Notes under the pieces: generated by a model
The model's input: the letters and a program-made list of their open reading frames with translations, nothing else
What the model was told of the DNA's origin: nothing
The model's database searches: none
Part shown: positions 16,468 through 25,751 of the stretch, one piece after another
Layout: each line of letters starts with the position of its first letter
Numbering within the stretch: position 1 is the first letter of the stretch
Source of the DNA: Bacillota bacterium
GTDB lineage: Bacteria > Bacillota > Sulfobacillia > Sulfobacillales > Sulfobacillaceae
NCBI GenBank assembly: GCA_026627065.1
Contig: JAPNUO010000009.1
Coordinates: 32,559 to 96,558 of the forward strand
Direction of reading: 5' to 3'
DNA: 64,000 nucleotides
Made by a program: the position numbers and the translations under genes

Positions 16468-17589
16468 ATGGCTGAACCCGAGGAATATCGGCCGGGACTC
16501 GAAGGGGTGATTGCGGCCGAGACCGCCATTTCCTATTTGGATGTGGCGCACGAAGAGATTGTGGTGCGCGGCTACAACTTGATCGATTTGGCGGAGCACG
16601 TGTCCTATTTGGACGTCGTCCATTTGTTATGGTACGGGCGGCTGCCCTCCGCGGCGGAATCCGCCCGGTGGGCGGCAGAGATTGCCGCCGCCCGGCTCGA
16701 CACCGAGCGGATCGTGCCCCTCATCGACCAGCTGGGTCCGGGCCTGCACATGATGGACTGGCTGCGGACGGCCGTGTCGGTGCTGGGCACCTGGGACCCC
16801 GACGTGGGGCAGGAGGACGCGGCGCATGTGTGGGCCCAAGGCCGGCGCTTGGTGGGGAGCCTGCCGGCCGTGTTGGCCCAAGGGTATCGGCGGCGGCAGC
16901 TGTTGCCGGTGATTCCGTCGGATCCCGCGCGCCCCTATGCCGCGAACTTTCTGCACATGATGACCGGCCGGGAGCCGAGCGCGGCGGAGGCGCGGGCGTT
17001 CGATCAGCTGCTGATTGCCTACAGCGAACACGAGATGCCCAATTCGACCTTTGCCGCGCGGGTGATTAGCTCCACCCTGGCGGACCTCTATGGGGCGCTG
17101 ACGGGGGCGGTCGCGTCGCTGAAAGGGCGGCTGCACGGGGGCGCGAACGAGGCCGTGATGCGCATGCTGTTGGAGGTCGGGGATCCCGCCCGCATGCGGG
17201 CGTATTTGGAAGACCGCTTGGCGCGCAAGGAGCGCATTATGGGCTTTGGCCACCGGGTGTACATGCGCCAGCCCGATCCGCGGGCCATGCTCATGAAGCA
17301 GGTGTTGGCGGAGCTGGCCGGGCCGGCCGGCCGCCAAGATCTGTACGAGCTCTGCGTGGCGGGGGAAGAGGCCATGTATGCGCTGAAAGGCCTGTATCCG
17401 AACCTCGACTATTATGCTGCGCCCGTCTACTACCTCCTGGGCGTGCCCATCGAACTCTATACGCCGATCTTTTTTGTGGCGCGGGTGGCCGGGCTGGTGG
17501 CCCATGTGCAGGAACAATATGCGCATAACCGGCTGTTTCGGCCGCGCGTGCGGTATACCGGGCCGCGGGGCTTGCGCGTCGGCCCGTAA
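16468..17589 (+). CDS. prpC: 2-methylcitrate synthase/citrate synthase
   Basis: The 373-residue protein has the citrate synthase landmarks in order: GRLHGGANEAVM, the catalytic GFGHRVYMRQPDPRA, and the C-terminal NLDYYAAPVYYLLGVP with the catalytic Asp and VARVAGLVAHVQEQ. It condenses propionyl-CoA or acetyl-CoA with oxaloacetate. The direct neighbours prpD and prpB make 2-methylcitrate the likely product. The ATG at 16468 follows AAAGGAG; the upstream ATG at 16441 has no site. Confidence 0.9.
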   Translation: MAEPEEYRPGLEGVIAAETAISYLDVAHEEIVVRGYNLIDLAEHVSYLDVVHLLWYGRLPSAAESARWAAEIAAARLDTERIVPLIDQLGPGLHMMDWLRTAVSVLGTWDPDVGQEDAAHVWAQGRRLVGSLPAVLAQGYRRRQLLPVIPSDPARPYAANFLHMMTGREPSAAEARAFDQLLIAYSEHEMPNSTFAARVISSTLADLYGALTGAVASLKGRLHGGANEAVMRMLLEVGDPARMRAYLEDRLARKERIMGFGHRVYMRQPDPRAMLMKQVLAELAGPAGRQDLYELCVAGEEAMYALKGLYPNLDYYAAPVYYLLGVPIELYTPIFFVARVAGLVAHVQEQYAHNRLFRPRVRYTGPRGLRVGP

Positions 17590-17636
17590 ACGTCACGACC
17601 AAGGGAGGGAGGCGGCCGCAGGGGGCCGCCGGGGCA

Positions 17637-19037
17637 ATGGATGACATCATCACGCAGATCGCGACGTATGTGATGAACCCGCCGCCGTTCAGCGAGACCG
17701 CCTATCGCCTGGCGCGGTGGGTGCTGGCGGATAGCCTGGGGGTGGCCATGCTCGCGCTGCAGGATCCGCATTGTCGGACGGTGAGTGCGCCGCACCCGTT
17801 TCAGGAGCGGGCCGACGGCTGCCCGGTGCCCGGGACCGGCTGGCGCGTAGATCCGGTGGCGGCCACCTTTACGCTGGGGAGCCTGATTCGGTGGCTGGAT
17901 TACAACGACACCTGGCTGGCGCAGGAGTGGGGGCATCCGTCCGACAACCTGGCGGCCATTCTCATGGCGGCGGACTGGGTCAGCCGGCGCCGCCAGGCGG
18001 TGGGGTTGCCGCCGCTCCGCGTGCAGGACGTGCTGACCGCGCTGGTGCAGGCGCACGAAATCCAGGGCGTGTTGTCGCTGACCAATAGCCTCAACCGGGT
18101 GGGGCTGGATCATGTGTTGTTTGTGAAAGTCGCCTCGGCGGCGGTGGTGACGCGCCTCTTGGGGGGCACCGCGGAGCAAGTGGCCAATGCGATCTCGCTC
18201 GCGTTGGCCGACAACGGTCCGCTGCGCACGTATCGCCACTGGCCCAACACCGGCTCCCGGAAATCCTGGGCGGCGGCGGACCAGGCCAGCCGCGCCGTGT
18301 GGCTGAGTTTGCTCGCCCTGCGGGGCGAGATGGGTTATCCGACCATCGTGACCGCGCCGACGTGGGGATTTCAGGCGGTGGCGCTCCGGGGCCAGCCGCT
18401 GACCCTCGGCCAGCCCTTGGGCTGCTATGTCATGGAGCGCGTGTTGCTGAAGCTCTACCCCGCCGAGTTCCACGGGCAGACGGCGGTGGAAGCCGCGATT
18501 CAGCTGAGCCCCCACGTGCGGGAGCGGCTCGACCACGTCGCCCGCATTATCATCGACACCCAAGAGTCGGCCCTGCGCATTATTGACAAGCGCGGGCCCT
18601 TGACCAACCCTGCCGACCGCGACCACTGCCTGCAGTACATGACGGCGGTGGCGCTGCTGTACGGCACCGTGACCCCCGCCCATTATCAAGACGAGGCGGC
18701 CCAGGATCCCCGCATCGACTGGTTGCGGGAGCGCATGGAGGTGCGGGAAGATCCGCAATTTTCGCGGGACTATTTGGACCCCGCGAAGCGCACGGTGGGG
18801 AACCGGGTGACCGTGGTGTGGGACGACGGCAGCCAGACCGGCCCGGTGACCGTCGAATATCCCCTCGGGCATCCCCGCCGCCGGGCGGAAGCGGAACCCC
18901 GCGTGTGGGCCAAGTGTGCGCAGAATCTCCGCGGCGCCTTCGTGCCGGCCCGGGCCGACGCCCTCGTGGCGCTCTTGCAAGCGGACACGTTGGGGGACTG
19001 GACGGTGCCGCAGTTTCTCGAGGCGTGGACCCTGTAA
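17637..19037 (+). CDS. prpD: 2-methylcitrate dehydratase (MmgE/PrpD family)
   Basis: The 466-residue protein matches PrpD/MmgE over its length, with the signature DYNDTWLAQEWGHPSDNLAA near residues 89-108 and the HGQTAVEAAI segment later. The enzyme removes water from 2-methylcitrate to give 2-methylaconitate or, in some members, completes both steps to 2-methylisocitrate without an iron-sulfur cluster. It starts 47 bases after prpC and is followed 12 bases later by prpB. No aconitase-type gene is nearby. Confidence 0.92.
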   Translation: MDDIITQIATYVMNPPPFSETAYRLARWVLADSLGVAMLALQDPHCRTVSAPHPFQERADGCPVPGTGWRVDPVAATFTLGSLIRWLDYNDTWLAQEWGHPSDNLAAILMAADWVSRRRQAVGLPPLRVQDVLTALVQAHEIQGVLSLTNSLNRVGLDHVLFVKVASAAVVTRLLGGTAEQVANAISLALADNGPLRTYRHWPNTGSRKSWAAADQASRAVWLSLLALRGEMGYPTIVTAPTWGFQAVALRGQPLTLGQPLGCYVMERVLLKLYPAEFHGQTAVEAAIQLSPHVRERLDHVARIIIDTQESALRIIDKRGPLTNPADRDHCLQYMTAVALLYGTVTPAHYQDEAAQDPRIDWLRERMEVREDPQFSRDYLDPAKRTVGNRVTVVWDDGSQTGPVTVEYPLGHPRRRAEAEPRVWAKCAQNLRGAFVPARADALVALLQADTLGDWTVPQFLEAWTL

Positions 19038-19049
19038 AGGAGGCGGACC

Positions 19050-19988
19050 ATGGCCTGGTTATTTCAAGCCGATACGCCGCAACCCACCTTAGCGGCGCGG
19101 TTTCGCGCGTTGCTGGCCGGCCCCGCGATCGTGAAAATTCCGGGGGCGCACGATGCGCTCGCGGCCCTCATGGCCAAAGCCGCCGGGTTTGCGGCGCTGT
19201 ACCTCTCCGGCGGCGCGTACACCGCGAGTCGCGGCTTACCGGACCTAGGCGTCGTGAGCGGCCCGGAAGTGGCGGAGCGGGCGCGCGATCTGGTGCGCGC
19301 CACCGATTTGCCGCTGCTCGTCGATATTGACACCGGGTATGGCGGGGTGATCCAGGCGGCGCTCACGGCCCGGCTGATGGTGGAAGCGCGGGTCGCGGCG
19401 GTGCAGATTGAGGATCAGGAGCTACCCAAGAAATGCGGCCACCTCAATGGCAAAACCTTGGTGGCGGTCGAGGAGATGGTGGCGAAGATTCGCGCCATTC
19501 GCGAAGTAGCGCCCTCGCTCGTGGTGGTGGCGCGCACCGACGCCTACGGGGTGGAAGGGCTGGAGGGCGCCATTGCGCGCGCGCGCCGCTATGTGGAGGC
19601 CGGGGCCGAGGTCATTTTTCCGGAGGCCTTGGATTCGCCGGAGGCGTTTCAGCGGATGGCGGCGGCCGTTGCGGCGCCGTGCCTCGCCAATATGACGGAG
19701 TTTGGGCGGACGCCGTATTATACCGCGGCGGAATTTGAGCGGTGGGGCTACCGCCTGGTCTTGTATCCAGTGAGTTCCGTGCGCGTGGCGGCGAAAGCGT
19801 ATGAACGGCTGTACCGCACGCTCATGGAGGAAGGCACCCAGGTCCCATGGCTGGCGCACATGCAAACGCGGCAAGAGCTCTACGACACCATTCGGTACTG
19901 GGATTACGAGGCGCTGGACGCGCATCTGGCCAAAACCATTTTGCCTCCTGACCCGGAGGGCCGCAGCGGAGACGAAGAGCCGAAATAA
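19050..19988 (+). CDS. prpB: 2-methylisocitrate lyase
   Basis: The 312-residue protein belongs to the isocitrate lyase/PEP mutase superfamily: LSGGAYTASRGLPDLG early, DIDTGYGG for the metal site, and KKCGHLNGKTLV with the catalytic Cys of the KKCGH motif. It splits 2-methylisocitrate into succinate and pyruvate, ending propionyl-CoA oxidation. It follows prpD with an AAGGAGG site. The ICL-type KKCGH motif is shared, but size and context favour PrpB. Confidence 0.92.
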   Translation: MAWLFQADTPQPTLAARFRALLAGPAIVKIPGAHDALAALMAKAAGFAALYLSGGAYTASRGLPDLGVVSGPEVAERARDLVRATDLPLLVDIDTGYGGVIQAALTARLMVEARVAAVQIEDQELPKKCGHLNGKTLVAVEEMVAKIRAIREVAPSLVVVARTDAYGVEGLEGAIARARRYVEAGAEVIFPEALDSPEAFQRMAAAVAAPCLANMTEFGRTPYYTAAEFERWGYRLVLYPVSSVRVAAKAYERLYRTLMEEGTQVPWLAHMQTRQELYDTIRYWDYEALDAHLAKTILPPDPEGRSGDEEPK

Positions 19989-20892
19989 TCACGAACGCAC
20001 GATTAAGCCATGGAGTTTCTTTGAGTCCAGCGTGCCCAGAAATGGCGCCGTGATCACGGATGCGTCTGGTGCCCCGAGCAGTGGGAAGGGCGACAAGGAA
20101 GAGGCCAAAGCCATCCTGTACCGAGAGGCAAAGAAATGGGCGTCTCGCCGGCCGCTATGCACGGCCGGCAACGCCGTCTAGCTGGGTGGCTTACGGGGGC
20201 GCTCAGCCCCCTGACTGCCCTTGGGGCGCCGTGCCGAAACGCTACAGGTCTTGGCCCGGCTGATGTCTGGTCGAGATTTCCAATGCTGCCCCGCTGTTGT
20301 CGTCATTTAACGACAGTATTGGGCAATGCCTATGACTTCCCGGCGTGCGACTGCCATCGACGCCTGGATTGCTCGACATCCTGTAGCCGAAGCGTGTTTT
20401 CCACGGCGTCCCACGGCTCGTCAACTGGGCGGGCGCGGCAGGAGCCCATCCCTTCGCCAAACTGCTTCGCCTGATCTAGTTGAAAAAGGTACACCTCCGC
20501 GACACATGGCCCGTCCTGGCCGCATCTCGCGTCCGGTGACGACACGTCAGAGAGAGTGCTCACCAGGCGGGTGACCTTTGGAGCTTTGCGCGGGCAAACG
20601 CGGCGAAGGGCACAGTTCCCTGTCCGAAGTAGCGTATGCTTAATCCTCATAAGAACGGAGGGCGATCGCCTTTCGAGGAAATACTGACCGGATAATTCAA
20701 TGAAAAATGGGATCAGATGAACGACAAATGGCGTGTCCAATAGCATTCTCATTGTTGATCGCAGCCTCCTTTCAGAGCCTCTATTTCCCGCAAAGAGCCG
20801 ACGCTTTAGAAGCGAGTTGCGTCCTTCGCCCAGCCGTAGGTCTTAATCCATCGATGCGCTTGTACCCTCAGCAAGAAGTTAGGCAAGTCAGG
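19989..20892. other. no intact gene between prpB and the malate synthase homologue
   Basis: About 900 bases. A perfect eight-pair hairpin GCCGGCCG/CGGCCGGC at 20147-20169 and a smaller one at 20196-20212 follow prpB and could end its transcript, though without T-runs. The rest holds only short frames without recognisable homology and is probably decayed DNA. Confidence 0.5.
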
Positions 20893-22425
20893 CTAAGAAG
20901 TCGACAAATCGGGATTTAAGGCGACGGACTGAACCCACGCGGCGGCTTCGTCGACATGAGGCCAATTCATGGTCCATTCATCAAGGCCATTGCAATGCGA
21001 TTCCTGCACTAAGACCGGAGTCACGAGGCGCCCATGTTCGCGACCCACAGGTTGCCTCGCCGGCTGCCAGACTTCGGTTCGAGCCATGTCGGCACGGACG
21101 ATGCCTGCCGCTAAGGTGTACTGCCCCACCGATCCGAACTCCTTGAGCCAAGACGCGAGATATTGAATGGCCACCTCCATGTCATTTCTTAAGTGAAATT
21201 CCGTGACGATATCCTTTGGGACGTGAAAATCTAGCAAATGGTCTGCGGTCACGCAAACATCGTCCCGCACTCGGTGGCGTTGATGTTTTCGACCAGCTAA
21301 CGCTCGATCAAAGACCTCTATGGCTACGGGAACCAAGTCGGGGTGCGCGACCCCAGTGCCGTCAAAGCCCTCCCGTGCTTCGCGTTCCTTATCTTTCCGG
21401 ATGCTGGCTAAGGCCACCTCATTCATTTCCGAATCGCGCCGGGCGGGAATCCATGCCGTCGTCGCGCCGATGGCGTAGGCTCCTCGCCGATGGCAGGTCT
21501 GCACCAGGAGTTCGGTGTAGGCACGCATAAAGGGGGCAGTCGTCGCAATTTGTGCGCAGTCAGCATTCAAGATGTTAGGCGCTTTGCGAAAGTGCTTGAG
21601 CGTGCTAATGAGATAACCCTTGCACTCGGCGTTTAACCCAACAATATGGGGGCGCAGCGCCCACAATATTTCGTCCATCTGAAACGCGGCCATAAGGGTT
21701 TCAACGACGACAGTAACCTTGATTGCCCCAGCAGGCAATCCCAAATGGCGTTCGGTCCATTGGAGCACATCCTCCCAGAGTTGGGCTTCTTCCATGCTTT
21801 CTAGTTGGGGCAAAGAGAAATAGGGGGCCGAATGGCGCGCACGTAAGCGCTGTGCATTGTGAAATAGGTACAGACCAAAATCCAAGAAACTGGCGGCCAA
21901 GGGGTCGCCCTCAATCTTCAGGTGAGGTTCCGTTAAATGCCAACCGCGCGGCCTAACCATTAACGCGGCTCCCTGTTCCTCTAGTTGAAAGAATTGCCCG
22001 CTACGAGACACGTAGTGAATTGTTCCTTCAACGGCATCGATGAGATTGAGCTGGCCGTGAATGAGGTCGCGCCACGTGGGGCTATTCGCGTCCCCGAAAT
22101 CTGCCGTGAATACTTGAGCACCAGAATTGAGGGCGGTAATGATCGTTTTGCGGGCGGGTGGTCCCACGATTTCCACACGCCGATCCTGGATATTGTCAGG
22201 AATGTCGCCCACGAGCCAATGACCTTCCCGAATTTTTCGGGTGTCGCGACGAAAATCGGGTCGCCATCCCTGAAGTAAGCGCCGTTGCAGTTGCGTCCGA
22301 CCCTCCATCAGTTGTCGCCGGCGCGGCTCGAATTCCCGGTGCAATCCCTCCAGGAATTCCAATACATCATCCGTCAGCAATTGTTTCGCCTCGTGAAGTT
22401 TTGGACCGATGACTTCTACCGCCAT
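20893..22425 (-). CDS. aceB: malate synthase A homologue lacking key catalytic residues
   Basis: The frame is uninterrupted for 510 residues and aligns with malate synthase A throughout: LNSGAQVFTADFGDANSPTW, VRPRGWHLTEPHLKI, DFGLYLFHNAQRL, VVVETLMAAFQMDEILWALR, PFMRAYTELLVQTCHRRGA. Malate synthase joins glyoxylate and acetyl-CoA. However, several near-invariant positions differ: FEDANSP reads FGDANSP, GRWDYIFS reads ECKGYLIS, DGTWVAHP reads DGTGVAHP, and the MEDAATAEISR segment with the catalytic Asp reads AAGIVRADMAR. The Arg of the VRPRGWHL segment and the Glu of ETL remain. ATG at 22425 follows GGGAGGG. Upstream, TTTTTA and TATATT boxes 17 bases apart (22492-22464) may be its promoter. 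No isocitrate lyase of the glyoxylate shunt is seen. Confidence 0.85.
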   Translation of the reverse strand: MAVEVIGPKLHEAKQLLTDDVLEFLEGLHREFEPRRRQLMEGRTQLQRRLLQGWRPDFRRDTRKIREGHWLVGDIPDNIQDRRVEIVGPPARKTIITALNSGAQVFTADFGDANSPTWRDLIHGQLNLIDAVEGTIHYVSRSGQFFQLEEQGAALMVRPRGWHLTEPHLKIEGDPLAASFLDFGLYLFHNAQRLRARHSAPYFSLPQLESMEEAQLWEDVLQWTERHLGLPAGAIKVTVVVETLMAAFQMDEILWALRPHIVGLNAECKGYLISTLKHFRKAPNILNADCAQIATTAPFMRAYTELLVQTCHRRGAYAIGATTAWIPARRDSEMNEVALASIRKDKEREAREGFDGTGVAHPDLVPVAIEVFDRALAGRKHQRHRVRDDVCVTADHLLDFHVPKDIVTEFHLRNDMEVAIQYLASWLKEFGSVGQYTLAAGIVRADMARTEVWQPARQPVGREHGRLVTPVLVQESHCNGLDEWTMNWPHVDEAAAWVQSVALNPDLSTS

Positions 22426-22431
22426 TGACAA

Positions 22432-23095
22432 CTCCCTCCCGAAAGTTCTGGAGATGAAGACTTAATATAAAGGGCTGAGCCTAGGGTAAAAAGTTTGTGA
22501 ATGTGATAACAAGAACTTTTCCGTGAGTTGTCGGAAATGTGCGGTGAAGTGCAGAAAATTCTTAGTCAGTCGCAGATATCATTACAAAGAGAAGGCGACT
22601 AGGGTATCCGCGAAAAGATAGCGAGGGATGACGTACGAATGAGAAACCAGTATTCCAAGGTGAATGAATTGAATAACGGCGATAGGGCGTAGAAACGAGC
22701 AGTTTCGAACGAGTTTTGACATTAGACGGGCCTAGCTTACACTGTGATATTGACTGATAACGCGAAATGATCTCGACTAGCACGGGGAAGTTTTAGGGTA
22801 GAGGCGCCGGTTTCGTGTTTTGCAGTCCAGCACTGCTGAGCGCAATTGCAAGCACAGTTCTTAGAGTTCCCTATGCTGGTTCCCGTTACAAGAAATATGT
22901 TAACGTTGTGGTAAAGCGAGCGTTGGTCGGTGGGTTGACGGATGCCTAGGGTCAGCTTAGGTCCTCGCAACGTCGTGGATTGAAAGGCTAGCCAGTTCCC
23001 TGGGACTAAGAGCGGCGCGTCGCGCTTTCGGCTGATACCGATCTCACAGGAAAAGGATGTGCCTTATGCCTTTACTGCCGACACGGAGCGAATGG
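22432..23095. other. intergenic region, nothing coding seen
   Basis: About 660 bases of lower G+C between two divergently oriented genes, so promoters for both should lie here. A weak promoter for the malate synthase homologue is near 22464-22492. I found no convincing operator, riboswitch or RNA. Confidence 0.5.
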
Positions 23096-24841
23096 ATGGA
23101 CCAAAACCGAGGGAGATGGCGGCGCCTCTGGGCCGCCGGACTTATCCTATGCGCGGCGCTGGTCTGGGGCGGAGCTCCGGCATGGGGGGCGCCTTTGGCG
23201 GCATCCCCTCGTCCCCCGGTCACGGCGTCTGCCTTTGTCTTTGAACCCCTGGGTGCCGCGCCGGCGCCTGGCGACGGAAGGATCCCCAATCCGCGCTCCC
23301 CGACCGGCGCGCCGCTGAGCCAGACTCCCGCCTGCCGCGTGACGTTTCGGGCGAGCGCCGCCGTGAACAGCCACACGGTAAATCAGGCCATCCAGTCGGT
23401 GGAAAACCGCATGACCCAGCCGGAAGCGATTTGTTTGGAGGGCACCTTTACCGGCCCCATCGACGTCTGGGGCAAGTACGATCCCGAGTTGCTGACCATT
23501 GAGGCCGCGCCCCATCAGGCGGCACGCCTCGTGCTGGGAAACGTGGAGCCGTCCGCGGTCAACGCCAACGAATACGACGGGGTGGCCGGTGCCGTGAGTA
23601 TCGTCGATTCCACCGGTGTCGCGATTCGGGGGCTCACCATCAGCGGATATTATACGAGAGGGACCCAACAAACTCCGGCCGGCATCTACGTGGAGGTGCG
23701 GGGAGCCGGATTCGGAGGCACGCCGTCGGCCTGCTTTATCCGGGGTTCGCATGCGTGCGGCGATATCTATCTCATCGGCAATCACATTAGCGATATTGCC
23801 AATATGGCCGACGAAGCGGCGCACGTCGAACGCTGGTGCAACAACGGCAATGTGGATGCCTTTGGCATCGAGGCCGAGTCCTACGGGCGGGGTTCGGCCG
23901 AGGCGCTGCAGCACGTGGTCGTTGAAGATAATGTGATTCACGGCACCCGCACCGGCCAAAGCGAAACGGTGGCGATCAACGGCGACGTCTCGGACTTTTT
24001 AGTGTACGGCAACAAAATCTATGATACCGACAACATTGGCATCGATACCGAAGGGTGGTATAACGGAACGAGCCAGGCCAACCATGGGGTGGTGGCCAAC
24101 AACATTGTCGCCAACGTCGACACCTGGAACAACCATGCCTACGGAGTCTGGGATCAGGCCACCCACACCTGCCAGCCGCTCCAGCCCAATGCCGCCGGCA
24201 TTTATGACGACGGCGCCTCCTTTATTTGGATTGACCACAATCTCGTGGCCAACACCGATCAAGGCATCAGTTTGGATACAGAAAACCCCAATCGCTGGAC
24301 CGATCACATTCTAGTCACTGACAACCGCGTATGGGACAGTCCGGGCACGCGGCTGGGGGATCCTAGTATGGGCCCCAATCCGCCGGGAATCCCTGGGCGC
24401 TCCACCGTCGCCGGCCATGCCTACGACGCGTTTTACGTGGATGCTTTTGGCCCACACAGCCAAATTTTCGACGTTTACGCGTATGGCAACCTCTTTGAGA
24501 ACCAAAGCCGCTATTTTGGCGGGCGGCACCTTCACCATAGCGACGTTGTCGATTTTGGTGGCGAATGGAAGGACGTGGTGCTCTGGGGCAATACCATTGA
24601 GGGAGGCGGTCCTACCAACCCCTGGGTATTTTTGCTGGGGGTGGACAATCGGCCTGTGACCTCTTTAGGGACGGCCATCAATTGCAACGACTACGCGGAT
24701 CTCTCGCGCGTTCATCCCAACTTCTATCTTCCCAACGCCACATTTGACACCCTCCGGGCATGGCAACAAGGCAATGGGTACGGGTGGGATGCCAAGAGCC
24801 GGGAGAATGAGGCCCCCGCCTGTGCGGCGGCGAGTCCCTGA
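23096..24841 (+). CDS. secreted right-handed parallel beta-helix protein
   Basis: With the ATG at 23096 (GGAG seven bases upstream) the product has a textbook signal peptide: basic RGRWRRLW, a hydrophobic core and an AWGAP cleavage site near residue 25. The mature 550 residues carry repeated D/N-rich turns with VVEDNVIHG, VYGNKIYDTDNIGID, VVANNIVANV and IDHNLVANTD spaced as in parallel beta-helix folds. Such proteins bind or cleave polysaccharides (pectate-lyase-like). I see no catalytic signature that fixes an activity. It stands alone, 38 bases before the DeoR gene. Confidence 0.8.
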   Translation: MDQNRGRWRRLWAAGLILCAALVWGGAPAWGAPLAASPRPPVTASAFVFEPLGAAPAPGDGRIPNPRSPTGAPLSQTPACRVTFRASAAVNSHTVNQAIQSVENRMTQPEAICLEGTFTGPIDVWGKYDPELLTIEAAPHQAARLVLGNVEPSAVNANEYDGVAGAVSIVDSTGVAIRGLTISGYYTRGTQQTPAGIYVEVRGAGFGGTPSACFIRGSHACGDIYLIGNHISDIANMADEAAHVERWCNNGNVDAFGIEAESYGRGSAEALQHVVVEDNVIHGTRTGQSETVAINGDVSDFLVYGNKIYDTDNIGIDTEGWYNGTSQANHGVVANNIVANVDTWNNHAYGVWDQATHTCQPLQPNAAGIYDDGASFIWIDHNLVANTDQGISLDTENPNRWTDHILVTDNRVWDSPGTRLGDPSMGPNPPGIPGRSTVAGHAYDAFYVDAFGPHSQIFDVYAYGNLFENQSRYFGGRHLHHSDVVDFGGEWKDVVLWGNTIEGGGPTNPWVFLLGVDNRPVTSLGTAINCNDYADLSRVHPNFYLPNATFDTLRAWQQGNGYGWDAKSRENEAPACAAASP

Positions 24842-24879
24842 TGCCGCCACGGTTCCTGGGAAAGTCTAGGTGAGGCGCG

Positions 24880-25710
24880 ATGCGAGCGCTTGAGTCGAAA
24901 GAGCAGGATCCCCAGAAATCCATAGCCTCCCGCCGGCAGCGGATTCTCGCCGCACTGGAGCAATCCGGCACCGCCTCGATTGTCGAACTTGCCTCCCGCG
25001 TGGGCTGTTCTGTGGCGACTGTGCGCCGTGACTTGGCGCGCATAGGTGCATCAGGGATTCCGCTCAGGCGTTACCATGGATCGGTGAGCCTCGTTCACGC
25101 CGATCTCGGGGCGCGGTTTCTCGCTCCTCATATTGAGCGGCTGGCGGAAAAGCAGGCCGTGGCCCGCATGGTCGCTGCCTTTGTCCCTGAGTTATCCATT
25201 GTCGGCCTCAATGGCGGAACAACCACCACCCTGATTGCACGGGCGTTAGCGCAGGAGCGGAAGCCGGTACGCGTGGTGACCAACGCCTTAAATATTGCCT
25301 ACGAGCTGGCCAACCTGGCCATTGAGGTGGTCATTGTGGGCGGACGAGTTCAGCTTCCTCACTTCGAATCGACGGGAAAGATCGCCCAAGAGATGTTCCA
25401 TCACGTGCACATGGATTTTGCCATCTTGGGCGTCGAAGGCCTGCATCCCGAGTTTGGCGTTTCTACCGCCCGCGAAGAAGAAGCGGCGATCGCCGACACC
25501 TTTTGCCAAACCGCAGACCAAGTCGTCGTCGCTTGCGATGCCAGCAAAATAAACAAAAAGGCGCTCTTTCGCATGTTGGAGTGGTCGAAGATCGACTACG
25601 TCGTCACCGATCTGGAAGGAGCCCGAATGCTGGAGACGTGGCCGCATTTCGCGCCACGCCTTGCCGGAGACGATGCCGCGGTGTGGCAAGTCCGCCACCA
25701 TCGCTCCTAA
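24880..25710 (+). CDS. DeoR-family transcriptional regulator
   Basis: A winged helix-turn-helix (residues about 18-70, SRVGCSVATVRRDLARI) is followed by a DeoR sugar-phosphate sensor domain with LNGGTTTTLIARAL, VVTNALNIAYEL and the FESTGKIA and GVEGLHPEFG segments. Such regulators repress sugar genes until a phosphorylated sugar binds. It shares long matching stretches with the DeoR protein at 40561, so the two are paralogues. Downstream amidohydrolase and FAD oxidoreductase genes in the same direction are likely targets. Confidence 0.92.
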   Translation: MRALESKEQDPQKSIASRRQRILAALEQSGTASIVELASRVGCSVATVRRDLARIGASGIPLRRYHGSVSLVHADLGARFLAPHIERLAEKQAVARMVAAFVPELSIVGLNGGTTTTLIARALAQERKPVRVVTNALNIAYELANLAIEVVIVGGRVQLPHFESTGKIAQEMFHHVHMDFAILGVEGLHPEFGVSTAREEEAAIADTFCQTADQVVVACDASKINKKALFRMLEWSKIDYVVTDLEGARMLETWPHFAPRLAGDDAAVWQVRHHRS

Positions 25711-25751
25711 GCTGGACAGGACAGAGACATGAAAGAAAGGAAGGAGTTGCC

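Noticed and set aside
20330..20752. Minus-strand 140-codon frame
   Set aside because: No motif, no ribosome site and biased composition; treated as decayed DNA.
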